Shown one piece after another: positions 57,339 to 64,000 of a stretch of DNA of 64,000 nt. The DNA is from Arsenicicoccus sp. oral taxon 190. GTDB taxonomy: Bacteria > Actinomycetota > Actinomycetes > Actinomycetales > Dermatophilaceae. How positions within the stretch are numbered: position 1 is the first letter of the stretch; each line of letters begins with the position of its first letter. A model generated the notes under the pieces. It saw only the letters and a program-made list of their open reading frames with translations, did not search any database and had not been told where the DNA came from. Position numbers and translations under genes: made by a program. The DNA lies in contig NZ_CP012070.1 in assembly GCF_001189535.1 (NCBI RefSeq), positions 744,001 through 808,000 of the forward strand. Direction: 5' to 3'.

Positions 57339-58823
57339 TCAGGCGGTGATCATGGTGCGGGCGCGCCCTGCCGCCTTGGCGGCGTAGAGGCTGGCGTCCG
57401 CGCGGCCGACCAGCGCCACCGCGTCGTCGTCCGGGCGCAGGGTCGCGAGGCCGGCGGAGAAGGTCTGCTCGCGCGGCGTGACCTCGTGCAGACGCCCCAT
57501 CAGCTCCTCGGCCTGCTCGCCGGCCAGCGCGGGGAGCACGACCACGAACTCCTCGCCGCCGAAGCGGTAGATCTCACCGGCACCCTCGAGCTCCGTCGAC
57601 CAGGCCAGGGCGGCGGCCCGCAGCAGCCGGTCACCCTGCTGGTGCCCGTAGGTGTCGTTGTACCTCTTGAAGTGGTCCAGGTCGAGCAGGGCCAGGCTGA
57701 GGGGCTCGGCGGAGCGTCGGGCGCTGGTGATCGCGGCCTCGAGGATCCGGTCGCCCGCACGACGGTTGGGCAGCTGGGTGAGCTCGTCGGTGCGGGCGGT
57801 GGCCGCGAGCTGCTCGGCCTGCCGCTCGATGCGACGCAGCAGCATCAGCACCCGCCAGGAGGCGAGCACCACGGACGTCCCGGTCACCGCGACGAGCGCC
57901 GGGAAGGTCGCCGGGTGCAGCGCCGTGGCGCGCGCGGGCCAGGGCAGGGCGAGCACGAGGGGCGGCGCGACCAGCGCGAGCAGCACCAGCACGATGCTGA
58001 CCGAGGAGGTGCGCGAGCTGGTCTCCCGGACCGTCCGGCCGGAGAGCATCGCCGCCATGGCGGCGAAGGCGAACTGCAGCATCCACAGCGCCGGGACCCA
58101 CGGCGGCAGCGACTCCGCCTGGCCGCTGATGTAGAGCCCGAACCCGAGGTCGCCGGCCAGCGCGGCGACGCTCATCGCGACGAGCGCCCGCGAGGACAGG
58201 GCGTGCGAGGCTCGTGAGCTCATGAGCGCCGAGGCCGCCACGAGGAGCAGGGCGTCCCCGGCCGGGGAGACGCTGGCCAGGAGCAGCCCGACCCGGACGG
58301 CGCCCGGGGCCACCGCCATCTCCTGGCCGACGACGATCCACCACATCATGGCCACGCTGAGGCTGATGATCACCGAGTCCAGCGCCACCGAGGCGCCAAG
58401 GGCGAAGCCGTCGCGCCGCGCGAGCCGGACCGCGCCGATCCCCATGAGGACGAACGCGCCCATCGACATGACACCGCTGCCGAGCCAGTCCCTGACGACC
58501 TGGTCGCCGGTGGTGCGCACCGCCACGGAGACGTCGGCCACCGCCCAGAGGGCGATCGCCGCGAACATCGTCAGCCAGTCGGAGCGGAAGCCGCGGCGCG
58601 ACGTCAGCGCCCCCACGGCGAAGGCGAGGACCGACAGGACCCGGCTGGCCACGAAGCAGGCGCTGCGCGCCCCGTCCTGGTGGATCCAGAAGAGGCCCTG
58701 CGCCGCGGCCGTGGCCAGCACGAATGCCACGAAGACGGCGGGCATCCACCGCGGGGTCCACGTCGAGGCCGGGCGCGCCCGATCGGCACGCACGGCTCCG
58801 GAGGTCAGCTGGCCGGACGGCAC
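57339..58823 (-). CDS. Membrane-bound diguanylate cyclase (GGDEF)
   Basis: 494 residues. Nine or ten membrane helices fill residues 25-325; the GGDEF domain (about 340-490) has FGGEEFVVVLP, LALLDLDHFKRYNDTYGHQQGD and a C-terminal DASLYAAKAAGR. The RxxD inhibitory site is missing. It should make c-di-GMP in response to a membrane or extracellular signal. GTG 58823 has TAGAGT 6 nt upstream. A second GGDEF enzyme (43240) in the same window is soluble. Confidence 0.9.
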   Translation of the reverse strand: MPSGQLTSGAVRADRARPASTWTPRWMPAVFVAFVLATAAAQGLFWIHQDGARSACFVASRVLSVLAFAVGALTSRRGFRSDWLTMFAAIALWAVADVSVAVRTTGDQVVRDWLGSGVMSMGAFVLMGIGAVRLARRDGFALGASVALDSVIISLSVAMMWWIVVGQEMAVAPGAVRVGLLLASVSPAGDALLLVAASALMSSRASHALSSRALVAMSVAALAGDLGFGLYISGQAESLPPWVPALWMLQFAFAAMAAMLSGRTVRETSSRTSSVSIVLVLLALVAPPLVLALPWPARATALHPATFPALVAVTGTSVVLASWRVLMLLRRIERQAEQLAATARTDELTQLPNRRAGDRILEAAITSARRSAEPLSLALLDLDHFKRYNDTYGHQQGDRLLRAAALAWSTELEGAGEIYRFGGEEFVVVLPALAGEQAEELMGRLHEVTPREQTFSAGLATLRPDDDAVALVGRADASLYAAKAAGRARTMITA

Positions 58824-58829
58824 GCCACC

Positions 58830-58861
58830 ACTCTACGTAACAATTTCGACGCTGATGTTAC
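58830..58861 (-). promoter_or_regulatory. -10 element and inverted repeat upstream of the membrane GGDEF gene
   Basis: TAGAGT (58830-58835, minus strand) lies 6 nt before GTG 58823. GTAACA (58837-58842) and TGTTAC (58856-58861) are an inverted repeat with a 13-bp spacer in the adjacent AT-rich stretch and may bind a regulator. Confidence 0.5.
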
Positions 58862-58940
58862 TTTCTGTGATCTGTTCCGACCGGTGATCAGCGCCCCTCC
58901 GGCCGTAGCCCGCCGCGGCGTCCCGTGACAGGCTGAGGAC

Positions 58941-59384
58941 ATGACCGCGCCCCGTCAGCCCGTACCGCCCTTCACCCGCGAGACCGCCCTGGCCAAGGTG
59001 CAGGCCGCCGAGGACGCCTGGAACACCCGCGACCCCGAGCGGGTGGCCGGCGCCTACACCCTCGACACCGTATGGCGCAACCGCGACGAGCACCTGCTCG
59101 GCCGCGACGAGGTCATCGCCTTCCTGACACGCAAGTGGGAGCGCGAGCAGGACTACCGGCTGCGCAAGAACCTCTGGGCGTTCGGTGACGACCGGATCGC
59201 GGTGCGCTTCCAGTACGAGTGGCACGACGCCGACGGGCAGTGGTGGCGCTCCTACGGCAACGAGCTGTGGGAGTTCGACGAGCTGGGCTACATGCGGCGG
59301 CGCGAGGCGTCGATCAACGACACCCGCATCGACGAGAGCGACCGGCATGTGACGCCGGGCGAGGGCGACCTCCCCACCTGGTGA
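58941..59384 (+). CDS. NTF2-like protein, DUF1348 family
   Basis: 147 residues: ETALAKVQAAEDAWNTRDPERVAGAYTLDTVWRNR (cited in parts), FLTRKWEREQDYRLRKNLW and WRSYGNELWEFDELGYMRRREASIND. This is the SnoaL-like DUF1348 group of small, cone-shaped proteins; function unknown. CAGGCT is 6 nt before ATG 58941. Confidence 0.87.
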   Translation: MTAPRQPVPPFTRETALAKVQAAEDAWNTRDPERVAGAYTLDTVWRNRDEHLLGRDEVIAFLTRKWEREQDYRLRKNLWAFGDDRIAVRFQYEWHDADGQWWRSYGNELWEFDELGYMRRREASINDTRIDESDRHVTPGEGDLPTW

Positions 59385-59395
59385 GCCGCGCCGGG

Positions 59396-59439
59396 ATCGG
59401 GGAACCACGGTGGCGGCATAGCACTCTGCGCTCCCCGAT
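59396..59439 (+). terminator. Candidate terminator after the DUF1348 gene
   Basis: ATCGGGGA (59396-59403) pairs with TCCCCGAT (59432-59439), with a 28-nt loop. It sits 12 bp after the stop codon, before the Nudix gene. A weak candidate because of the long loop. Confidence 0.45.
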
Positions 59440-59532
59440 GGGGCCGACCGCCACCCGGCGCCCGGGCCGCAACCCCCCGCGCGGGTCCGGCCGGGTGAGA
59501 CGCTGCCCACCCGCGACCCCCGAGGAGGCACC

Positions 59533-60159
59533 GTGACCCGCGACGACTGGCAGCGCACGTCCCCGCCCAGCGAGCAGCTCGGCTGGGACACCCTGTGGGC
59601 GGACGAGCGCCACGGGGGCTGGCAGGTCGAGGCCGCCACGCGCGAGACCGACGGCTGGACGCGCACCAACCTGCGCCTGCAGCTCGGCGACGAGGACCGT
59701 CGCCTCACGGGCGCGGCCTGCGTGTGCGTCCGCCGCGACGGTGACGCGCCGCGCGTCCTGCTCGTCGACCAGCAGCGGCCCGCGCCGGGGGTGCGGCTGT
59801 GGGAGATCCCGCGCGGCATGGTCGACCCGGACGACGCCACCCCCGCGCAGGCGGCGCTGCGCGAGCTGGGCGAGGAGACGGGCCTGGTCGCCGAGCTCGA
59901 GGCGGAGCTGGGCGAGATCTACCCGGACACAGGGGTGTTCGCGGGGTCGGTGGCCGTGGTCCTGGCGGGGTTCGTGCGCGAGGGGGGCGGCTCGGACGAC
60001 GCGGAGCCCGAGGTCGAGGCGACGCGGTGGTTCACGCGGGCCCAGGTCCGCGAGCTGATTGCCACGGGCCGGCTGCGGGACGGCATCAGCCTCGGGGCCC
60101 TCGCCCTCGCGGACGTATGGCGCGAGGCCGCCGCCGTCAGCGCCGCACCATCCGCGTGA
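59533..60159 (+). CDS. Nudix hydrolase
   Basis: 208 residues. The Nudix box is recognisable: GMVDPDDATPAQAALRELGE then ETGL, with the RExxEExG core intact. The upstream Glu is replaced by Asp and one residue is inserted, a variant of the consensus. The EIPRGMVDP context resembles ADP-ribose pyrophosphatases, so ADP-sugar hydrolysis is a fair guess. AGGAGG precedes GTG 59533. The 3' end overlaps the convergent EamA gene by 23 bp. Confidence 0.85.
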   Translation: MTRDDWQRTSPPSEQLGWDTLWADERHGGWQVEAATRETDGWTRTNLRLQLGDEDRRLTGAACVCVRRDGDAPRVLLVDQQRPAPGVRLWEIPRGMVDPDDATPAQAALRELGEETGLVAELEAELGEIYPDTGVFAGSVAVVLAGFVREGGGSDDAEPEVEATRWFTRAQVRELIATGRLRDGISLGALALADVWREAAAVSAAPSA

Positions 60160-61033
60160 TCGCCACGCCGAGCAGGCACAGCGCGCCACCCAGCAGCATC
60201 ACGGGCGTCGGCGCCTCCCCCAGCAGCAGCCAGGACAGCACGATGGCGATCGCGGGGACGACATACGTGGTCGCCGAGGTGCGCCCGGCGGACGTGCGCA
60301 TCAGCACGTAGGCCCAGGTCGTGAACGCGAACGCCGTCGGCAGCACGCCCATGTAGACGATGGCCAGCGTCGCGCCGAGCGGTGCCGTGGCGAGGTCGTG
60401 CACCAGCCGCCCCGACCAGGGCAGCAGCGCCACGGCGCCGGCGGTCGCGCCGAGCCAGGTCAGGGTGGCGGAGTCGACGGTGCGGAGCAGGTGCTTCTGC
60501 AGCAGCGTGGCGCCGGCGTAGAGCACCGCGGCCGCGAGCGCCAGCAGCAGCCCCGCGATCGCGAGCTGCCCGTGCGAGGACTGCATGCCGATCAGCACGA
60601 CGCCGAGGAAGGACACCGGCGCGCCGATCACGAGCCCTCGCGGAAACCCCTCGCCGAGGAACAGGCCCCCGAAGACCACCACCATCAGCGGCGCGAGGTT
60701 GACGACCATCGCGGCGGTCCCGGCGTCCACGGTCTGCTCCGCCACGTTGAGCGCGAGCAGGTAGAGGCAGAACCACCCGACGCCCCACCCGACCAGCAGC
60801 GGCACGGATCGCCTCGGTGGCCACCGGATCCCGGAACGAGCGGCGATGAGACCCAGCACGACGGCGCCGACGAGCATGCGCAGCAAGGCCATCGACCCGG
60901 CGTCGTAGTGCGGTCCGGCATACCGGATCACGATGAACGACGACGCCCACAGGACGACGGTCGCCGCCGCGGCGAGCAGGACCCGCGGCTCGTTGGCCTG
61001 GTCGGGCGTGGCCCGGGTGGTCTGTGTGGTCAC
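60137..61033 (-). CDS. EamA/DMT superfamily transporter
   Basis: 298 residues with ten helices arranged as two EamA repeats (first VVLWASSFIVIRYAGPHY, second AVLYAGATLLQKHLL). Such proteins export or import amino acids, nucleobases or other metabolites. The substrate is unknown. A LysR gene lies divergently with a small open frame in between, so LysR may control it. Confidence 0.87.
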   Translation of the reverse strand: MTTQTTRATPDQANEPRVLLAAAATVVLWASSFIVIRYAGPHYDAGSMALLRMLVGAVVLGLIAARSGIRWPPRRSVPLLVGWGVGWFCLYLLALNVAEQTVDAGTAAMVVNLAPLMVVVFGGLFLGEGFPRGLVIGAPVSFLGVVLIGMQSSHGQLAIAGLLLALAAAVLYAGATLLQKHLLRTVDSATLTWLGATAGAVALLPWSGRLVHDLATAPLGATLAIVYMGVLPTAFAFTTWAYVLMRTSAGRTSATTYVVPAIAIVLSWLLLGEAPTPVMLLGGALCLLGVAITRMVRR

Positions 61034-61058
61034 GGTCAGATCATCTCCCTCGGATCGG

Positions 61059-61250
61059 TCACGGCCGGCACGCAGTCAACGGTGGACCGTCGACGGTTCG
61101 CTGACCGCCGCACCGTGGCCGCGCCGCGGCGGTGCTGTCGAGGGGGTGGTCGTCGCGTGGAGGGGCCGTCGAGGCACGCAGGACGTCGAGCTCCTGCTGG
61201 ACGCGGGCGCGGTCCCGGTCGTCGGGGTAGCGGTTGGTGAAGGTGTTCAT
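61059..61250 (-). CDS. Small hypothetical protein
   Basis: 63 codons from ATG 61250 (MNTFTNRYPDDRDRARVQQE), with GGAGG immediately upstream though close. The N-terminal half is charged and helix-like; the C-terminal half is low-complexity. It is weakly supported: only the ribosome site and position between divergent genes favour it. The frame can extend to ATG 61274. Confidence 0.3.
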   Translation of the reverse strand: MNTFTNRYPDDRDRARVQQELDVLRASTAPPRDDHPLDSTAAARPRCGGQRTVDGPPLTACRP

Positions 61251-61275
61251 GTCCTCCACGGTCACCCCACCCAAG

Positions 61276-61326
61276 CATTAGCACAAGCGAATGTTCCTTC
61301 ACGACCGTGCAGCATCGCTGTATGAT
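61276..61326 (+). promoter_or_regulatory. LysR promoter with T-N11-A box
   Basis: TTCACG (61298-61303) and TATGAT (61321-61326) are -35 and -10 elements with a 17-bp spacer. The start ATG 61333 comes 6 nt later, so the mRNA is leaderless. CATT-N10-AATG (61276-61293) just upstream fits a LysR T-N11-A box and lies on the EamA side. Confidence 0.8.
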
Positions 61327-61332
61327 CTGGCC

Positions 61333-62226
61333 ATGGTCGACGTCAACCGCCTCCGGGTCTTCCGCGCCGTCGTCGCGAGCGGTTCGGTCAACGCCGCGGC
61401 GCAGCACCTCGGCTACACGCCGTCGGCGGTCAGCCAGCACCTGGCGGCGCTGCAGCGCGAGACCCGGCTGACCCTGGTCGAGCGCAGCGGCCGCGGCATC
61501 GCCCCGACCCCAGCCGGCCTCGAGCTCGCCTCGCGCAGCGACGATCTCATCGGCAGCCTGACCCGCCTCGACGGGGTCATCGACGACCTGCGGCAGGGCC
61601 GCACCGACTCCCTCACCGTCTCCTCCTTCGCCTCGGCCGCCGAGGAGTGGCTGCCGGGCGTCGCGGCGGAGGTGCTGCGCGAGTTCCCCCACGTGCAGTT
61701 CACCTTCCGGCTCAACGAGGTCGATGCCGCGGAGGTCGTCTCGGCGGACATCGACATCCGCAGCGAGGTCGTGCACGAGCCCCCGACGCGGCTCGCCGGC
61801 TACGAGCGCCACGTCCTGGCGACCGAGCCCTACGTCGTGGTGCTGCCGCGCGACCACGCCCTGGCCCGGCAGGACCAGGTCCGGTTCAGCGAGCTGGGCG
61901 ACGTCCCGTGGATCGACAACGACCCCGGCGACACGGCCTGCGGCCGGACCGTCCGGATGGCGGCCAGCTCGTCCGGCATCCGCCCCCGTTACGTGGCGTA
62001 TGCCGGAGACCACCACGGCGCCATCGCCTTCGCCGCCGCCGGGATCGGGGTGGCCGTCATGTCGCAGCTGGCCGCCGCGCGGCTGCCGGAGGGGGCGGTG
62101 GCGCGGCCGCTCGCGGACCCCTCGCCGGAGCGCCGGATCGTGGCGTTCGTGCACGAGCCGGCGCTGCTCCAGCCGGTCGCCCGCCGCGTGGTCGACCTCC
62201 TCGTCGCCCACAGCGCGCCGCGCTGA
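61333..62226 (+). CDS. LysR family transcriptional regulator
   Basis: 297 residues. The N-terminal winged helix reads VNRLRVFRAVVASGSVNAAA, LGYTPSAVSQHLAALQRE; a substrate-binding domain (about 90-290) follows. The first ATG with matching -10 is 61333. It probably controls the divergent EamA transporter gene and itself. Confidence 0.92.
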   Translation: MVDVNRLRVFRAVVASGSVNAAAQHLGYTPSAVSQHLAALQRETRLTLVERSGRGIAPTPAGLELASRSDDLIGSLTRLDGVIDDLRQGRTDSLTVSSFASAAEEWLPGVAAEVLREFPHVQFTFRLNEVDAAEVVSADIDIRSEVVHEPPTRLAGYERHVLATEPYVVVLPRDHALARQDQVRFSELGDVPWIDNDPGDTACGRTVRMAASSSGIRPRYVAYAGDHHGAIAFAAAGIGVAVMSQLAAARLPEGAVARPLADPSPERRIVAFVHEPALLQPVARRVVDLLVAHSAPR

Positions 62227-62265
62227 GATCGGGCGCCGCGGCCCGGCGTCGACGGGGCGCCACCC

Positions 62266-62997
62266 TCAGGCCCACGGGACCCAGCCCGGCGCGGGCATGC
62301 CGCCGAAGGCGTCGCGCACCACCACCACCCCGAGGATGGCCAGGACCCACGCCACCGTCTCCCCGCTCTGCCGCTCCATCCACCCCGCGAGCCGCTGCAG
62401 CAGCCCGTGGACCCGCGTCCCCAGACCGAGACGCAGCAGGAGCAGCCCCAGCGCCGGGGCGACCATCACCAGGCAGTAGCCGAGCAGCACCCCGGCCCGT
62501 CCGACGCCGTCCAGCGGCGTGGTCGTGAGCATCCCGATCGCGGCGAGGTAGGGCAGCATCGACGCCGCCTCGATGGTGCCGGCGGCCACCGCCAGACCGA
62601 CGAGCGCGCCGACGCCGCGGGCGGACTCGTCGACCCCCATGGCGCGCGCCCGCCACCGGGTCACCCGTGCCGGGGCACCATCGGTGTCCTTGCCGCGGCG
62701 GGTGGGCATCACGCACCCCACGACGAAGAGCGCCACCCCGCAGGCGATCTGGACGCGACGCCCGGTCGTCGTGTCCAGCCACCGAGCCACGTCGTCCAGC
62801 ACGGTGACCACCCCGGCGCTGAGCAGCATCCCGAGGACCCAGTAGAAGACCGCGATGGTCGCGAGGAAGATCAGCACCCGCGAGGGCCGGATCCGTCCGG
62901 GCGTGAGCAGGAACCACAGGGGGATCAGCAGGGTGCCGAAGCTCGTGGCGTCCACCAGCGCCAGCACGGTCAGCGTCCCCAGGAGTGCGAGTGTCAT
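62266..62997 (-). CDS. GAP family (Sap-like) membrane protein
   Basis: 243 residues with six helices. MTLALLGTLTVLALVDATSFGTLLIPLWFLL is the start of the GAP/LysE-like fold, quoted as two pieces. Family members help export glycolipids (peptidoglycolipid-addressing proteins) in mycobacteria; the cargo here is unknown. ATG 62997 has GAGG and a GAGGGT hexamer just upstream. Confidence 0.8.
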   Translation of the reverse strand: MTLALLGTLTVLALVDATSFGTLLIPLWFLLTPGRIRPSRVLIFLATIAVFYWVLGMLLSAGVVTVLDDVARWLDTTTGRRVQIACGVALFVVGCVMPTRRGKDTDGAPARVTRWRARAMGVDESARGVGALVGLAVAAGTIEAASMLPYLAAIGMLTTTPLDGVGRAGVLLGYCLVMVAPALGLLLLRLGLGTRVHGLLQRLAGWMERQSGETVAWVLAILGVVVVRDAFGGMPAPGWVPWA

Positions 62998-63115
62998 GCC
63001 TCGACCCTCGCCCGGGAGGCGGCCCCGCCGCGTCCTCCGCACGGTGCATCCTCACCGGCTCGGCATACCTCCAAGGGTGTATGTCGACGCCCGCCTCGCG
63101 TGCTCCAATGGCGAG

Positions 63116-64000
63116 GTGAGCCACGCCCCCGCCGAGCGCCGGCACCGCGACCTCGACGTCCGCGGTCCGCTGCTGATGGCCGCCGTGGGGGCGGTGCTCA
63201 TCCAGATCGACCTCGTCGACATCTGGAGCAACGCCTGGCGCGGCCCCGGCAACCGGTGGTGGCACGCGGCGCCGCTGCTCCTCCTGTGCCTGCTGATGGC
63301 CTGGCGCCGACGCCGGCCGCTCACCTGCCTGGCGCTCGGGATGCTGGTCTTCCTGGCGGAGAGCGCCCTGGGCGGCAGCGTGGGGTCGCTGCTGGTCGTC
63401 ATCGAGATCGTCTATGCCGCAGGGCTGCACGGTCGCGGGCGGCTCGCCGACCGGCTCGACGCGGTGGTGGCCGCGGCGGTGGTGCTGGCGGGCCTCGGGG
63501 TGTGGTGGAGCACCGCGGACCTGCGCGCCGGGGTGCTGGCGGCGCTGACGGCGTTCGGCGTCTTCGGCACCTCCTACTGGTGGGGGTCGTCGACGCGGCG
63601 GCAGGTCGAGCTCACCGAGGCCGAGCGTCAGCGGGCGCTGGACCTGGCGCACCTGGCCGAGCTGCGGGAGGCGGAGGCGCGGCGCTCCGAGCGGGAGCAG
63701 ATGGCCCGGGACCTGCACGACGCGCTCTCGGGGAGCCTGTCGGCCATCGCGATCCACGCCGAGGCGGGGCTGCAGCACGAGTCCGCCCAGCGGGAGGCGC
63801 TCCAGGTGGTCCGCGCCACCTCGCGGGAGGCCATGGGCGAGCTGCAGACCATGCTCGGGCTGCTGCGGCCCGACGTGCACCCGACCGTCTCCCCCGGCCT
63901 CGGCGACCTCACCACGGTCATCGAGCAGGCCCGCGCCCGCGGCGTCACGGTGCACGCCGACGTCTCCCCCGACCCCGTGCCTCGCCTGCCGTCGGCGGTG
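63116..64000 (+). CDS. Sensor histidine kinase (5' part, runs off the window)
   Basis: 295 codons are visible, open at the window end. About five membrane helices lie between residues 18 and 155, a coiled coil follows, and the HisKA_3 motif REQMARDLHDALSGSLSAIA has the phospho-acceptor His at about residue 201. The ATPase domain is beyond the end. GTG 63116 is in frame throughout. Such kinases pair with NarL-type regulators, so a response-regulator gene is expected just outside. Confidence 0.9.
   Translation, partial: MSHAPAERRHRDLDVRGPLLMAAVGAVLIQIDLVDIWSNAWRGPGNRWWHAAPLLLLCLLMAWRRRRPLTCLALGMLVFLAESALGGSVGSLLVVIEIVYAAGLHGRGRLADRLDAVVAAAVVLAGLGVWWSTADLRAGVLAALTAFGVFGTSYWWGSSTRRQVELTEAERQRALDLAHLAELREAEARRSEREQMARDLHDALSGSLSAIAIHAEAGLQHESAQREALQVVRATSREAMGELQTMLGLLRPDVHPTVSPGLGDLTTVIEQARARGVTVHADVSPDPVPRLPSAV

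Noticed and set aside
1..64000. tRNA, rRNA, IS element or prophage genes
   Set aside because: No cloverleaf, rRNA-like, transposase, integrase or phage structural sequence was seen; intergenic gaps are short.

Overview
The window is 64 kb of very GC-rich DNA (roughly 70-75% by eye) from an actinobacterium. GC-rich third codon positions, CsoR copper control, PLP-independent housekeeping genes of actinobacterial type, a DUF222/HNH (13E12-type) protein, GAP-family and DUF5926 proteins, and many leaderless start sites all point to Actinomycetota. A member of Micrococcales near Intrasporangiaceae or Dermatophilaceae is my guess, and the exact lineage is inference. I see no rRNA, tRNA, IS element, prophage or CRISPR array, so this reads as core chromosome with a few accessory cassettes.

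Layout. 1-5.8 kb: the start of an ABC-F ATPase gene, a 19-bp tandem repeat, an ECF sigma/anti-sigma pair in which each gene carries a one-base frameshift, and a divergent four-gene ABC-2 exporter operon (ATPase-permease twice). 5.9-11.4 kb: nadE, a DUF222/HNH gene and purB. 11.5-14.3 kb: a barstar-type inhibitor, a lipoprotein RNase of the RNase Sa family, a small alarmone synthetase and a methyltransferase. 14.3-17.2 kb: csoR-copZ-copA with a palindromic operator. 17.3-23.4 kb (minus strand): a glyoxalase-fold protein, an rRNA/tRNA methyltransferase, a lipoprotein, an M15 peptidase, a HAD phosphatase and serS. 23.5-26.6 kb: a lipid-metabolism operon (diacylglycerol-kinase-like protein, two PAP2 phosphatases, an SRPBCC protein). 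26.6-32.8 kb (minus strand): an S51 peptidase, pheA, a NatAB-like exporter and a two-component system. 32.9-38.9 kb: a large membrane protein, an ArsR regulator with a divergent MFS transporter, a glycosyltransferase, DUF5926 and an RsbW-like kinase.

39.1-44.8 kb: a DUF2382 stress protein, a secreted zinc peptidase, DUF402, pyrD, a CsbD protein and a cytosolic GGDEF protein. 44.8-48 kb: a MarR/GbsR-type regulator and a divergent drug or antibiotic exporter (ATPase plus large permease). 48.1-53.9 kb: TetR, DoxX, the copper protein CueP, and an MMPL transporter with a coiled-coil insert of about 390 residues plus its TetR regulator. 54-64 kb: an FMN reductase, a DUF1479 oxygenase with a divergent ROK repressor, a membrane GGDEF protein, an NTF2-like protein, a Nudix hydrolase, an EamA transporter, LysR, a GAP-family protein and the start of a histidine kinase.

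Two signals cut across genes. First, the 8-mer GTATGCCG/CGGCATAC occurs about 35 times where base composition predicts about two. It sits in coding DNA (often forcing rare codons), between genes, inside start codons, and as inverted pairs forming terminator-like hairpins, so it behaves like a HIP1-type genome-wide word. Second, about twenty genes have a -10-like hexamer (consensus TANNNT or CANNNT) exactly 6-7 nt before the start codon, which predicts leaderless mRNAs and fixes several starts. Small intergenic stretches not listed separately (for example 38892-39135 and 482-563) hold nothing I recognise.
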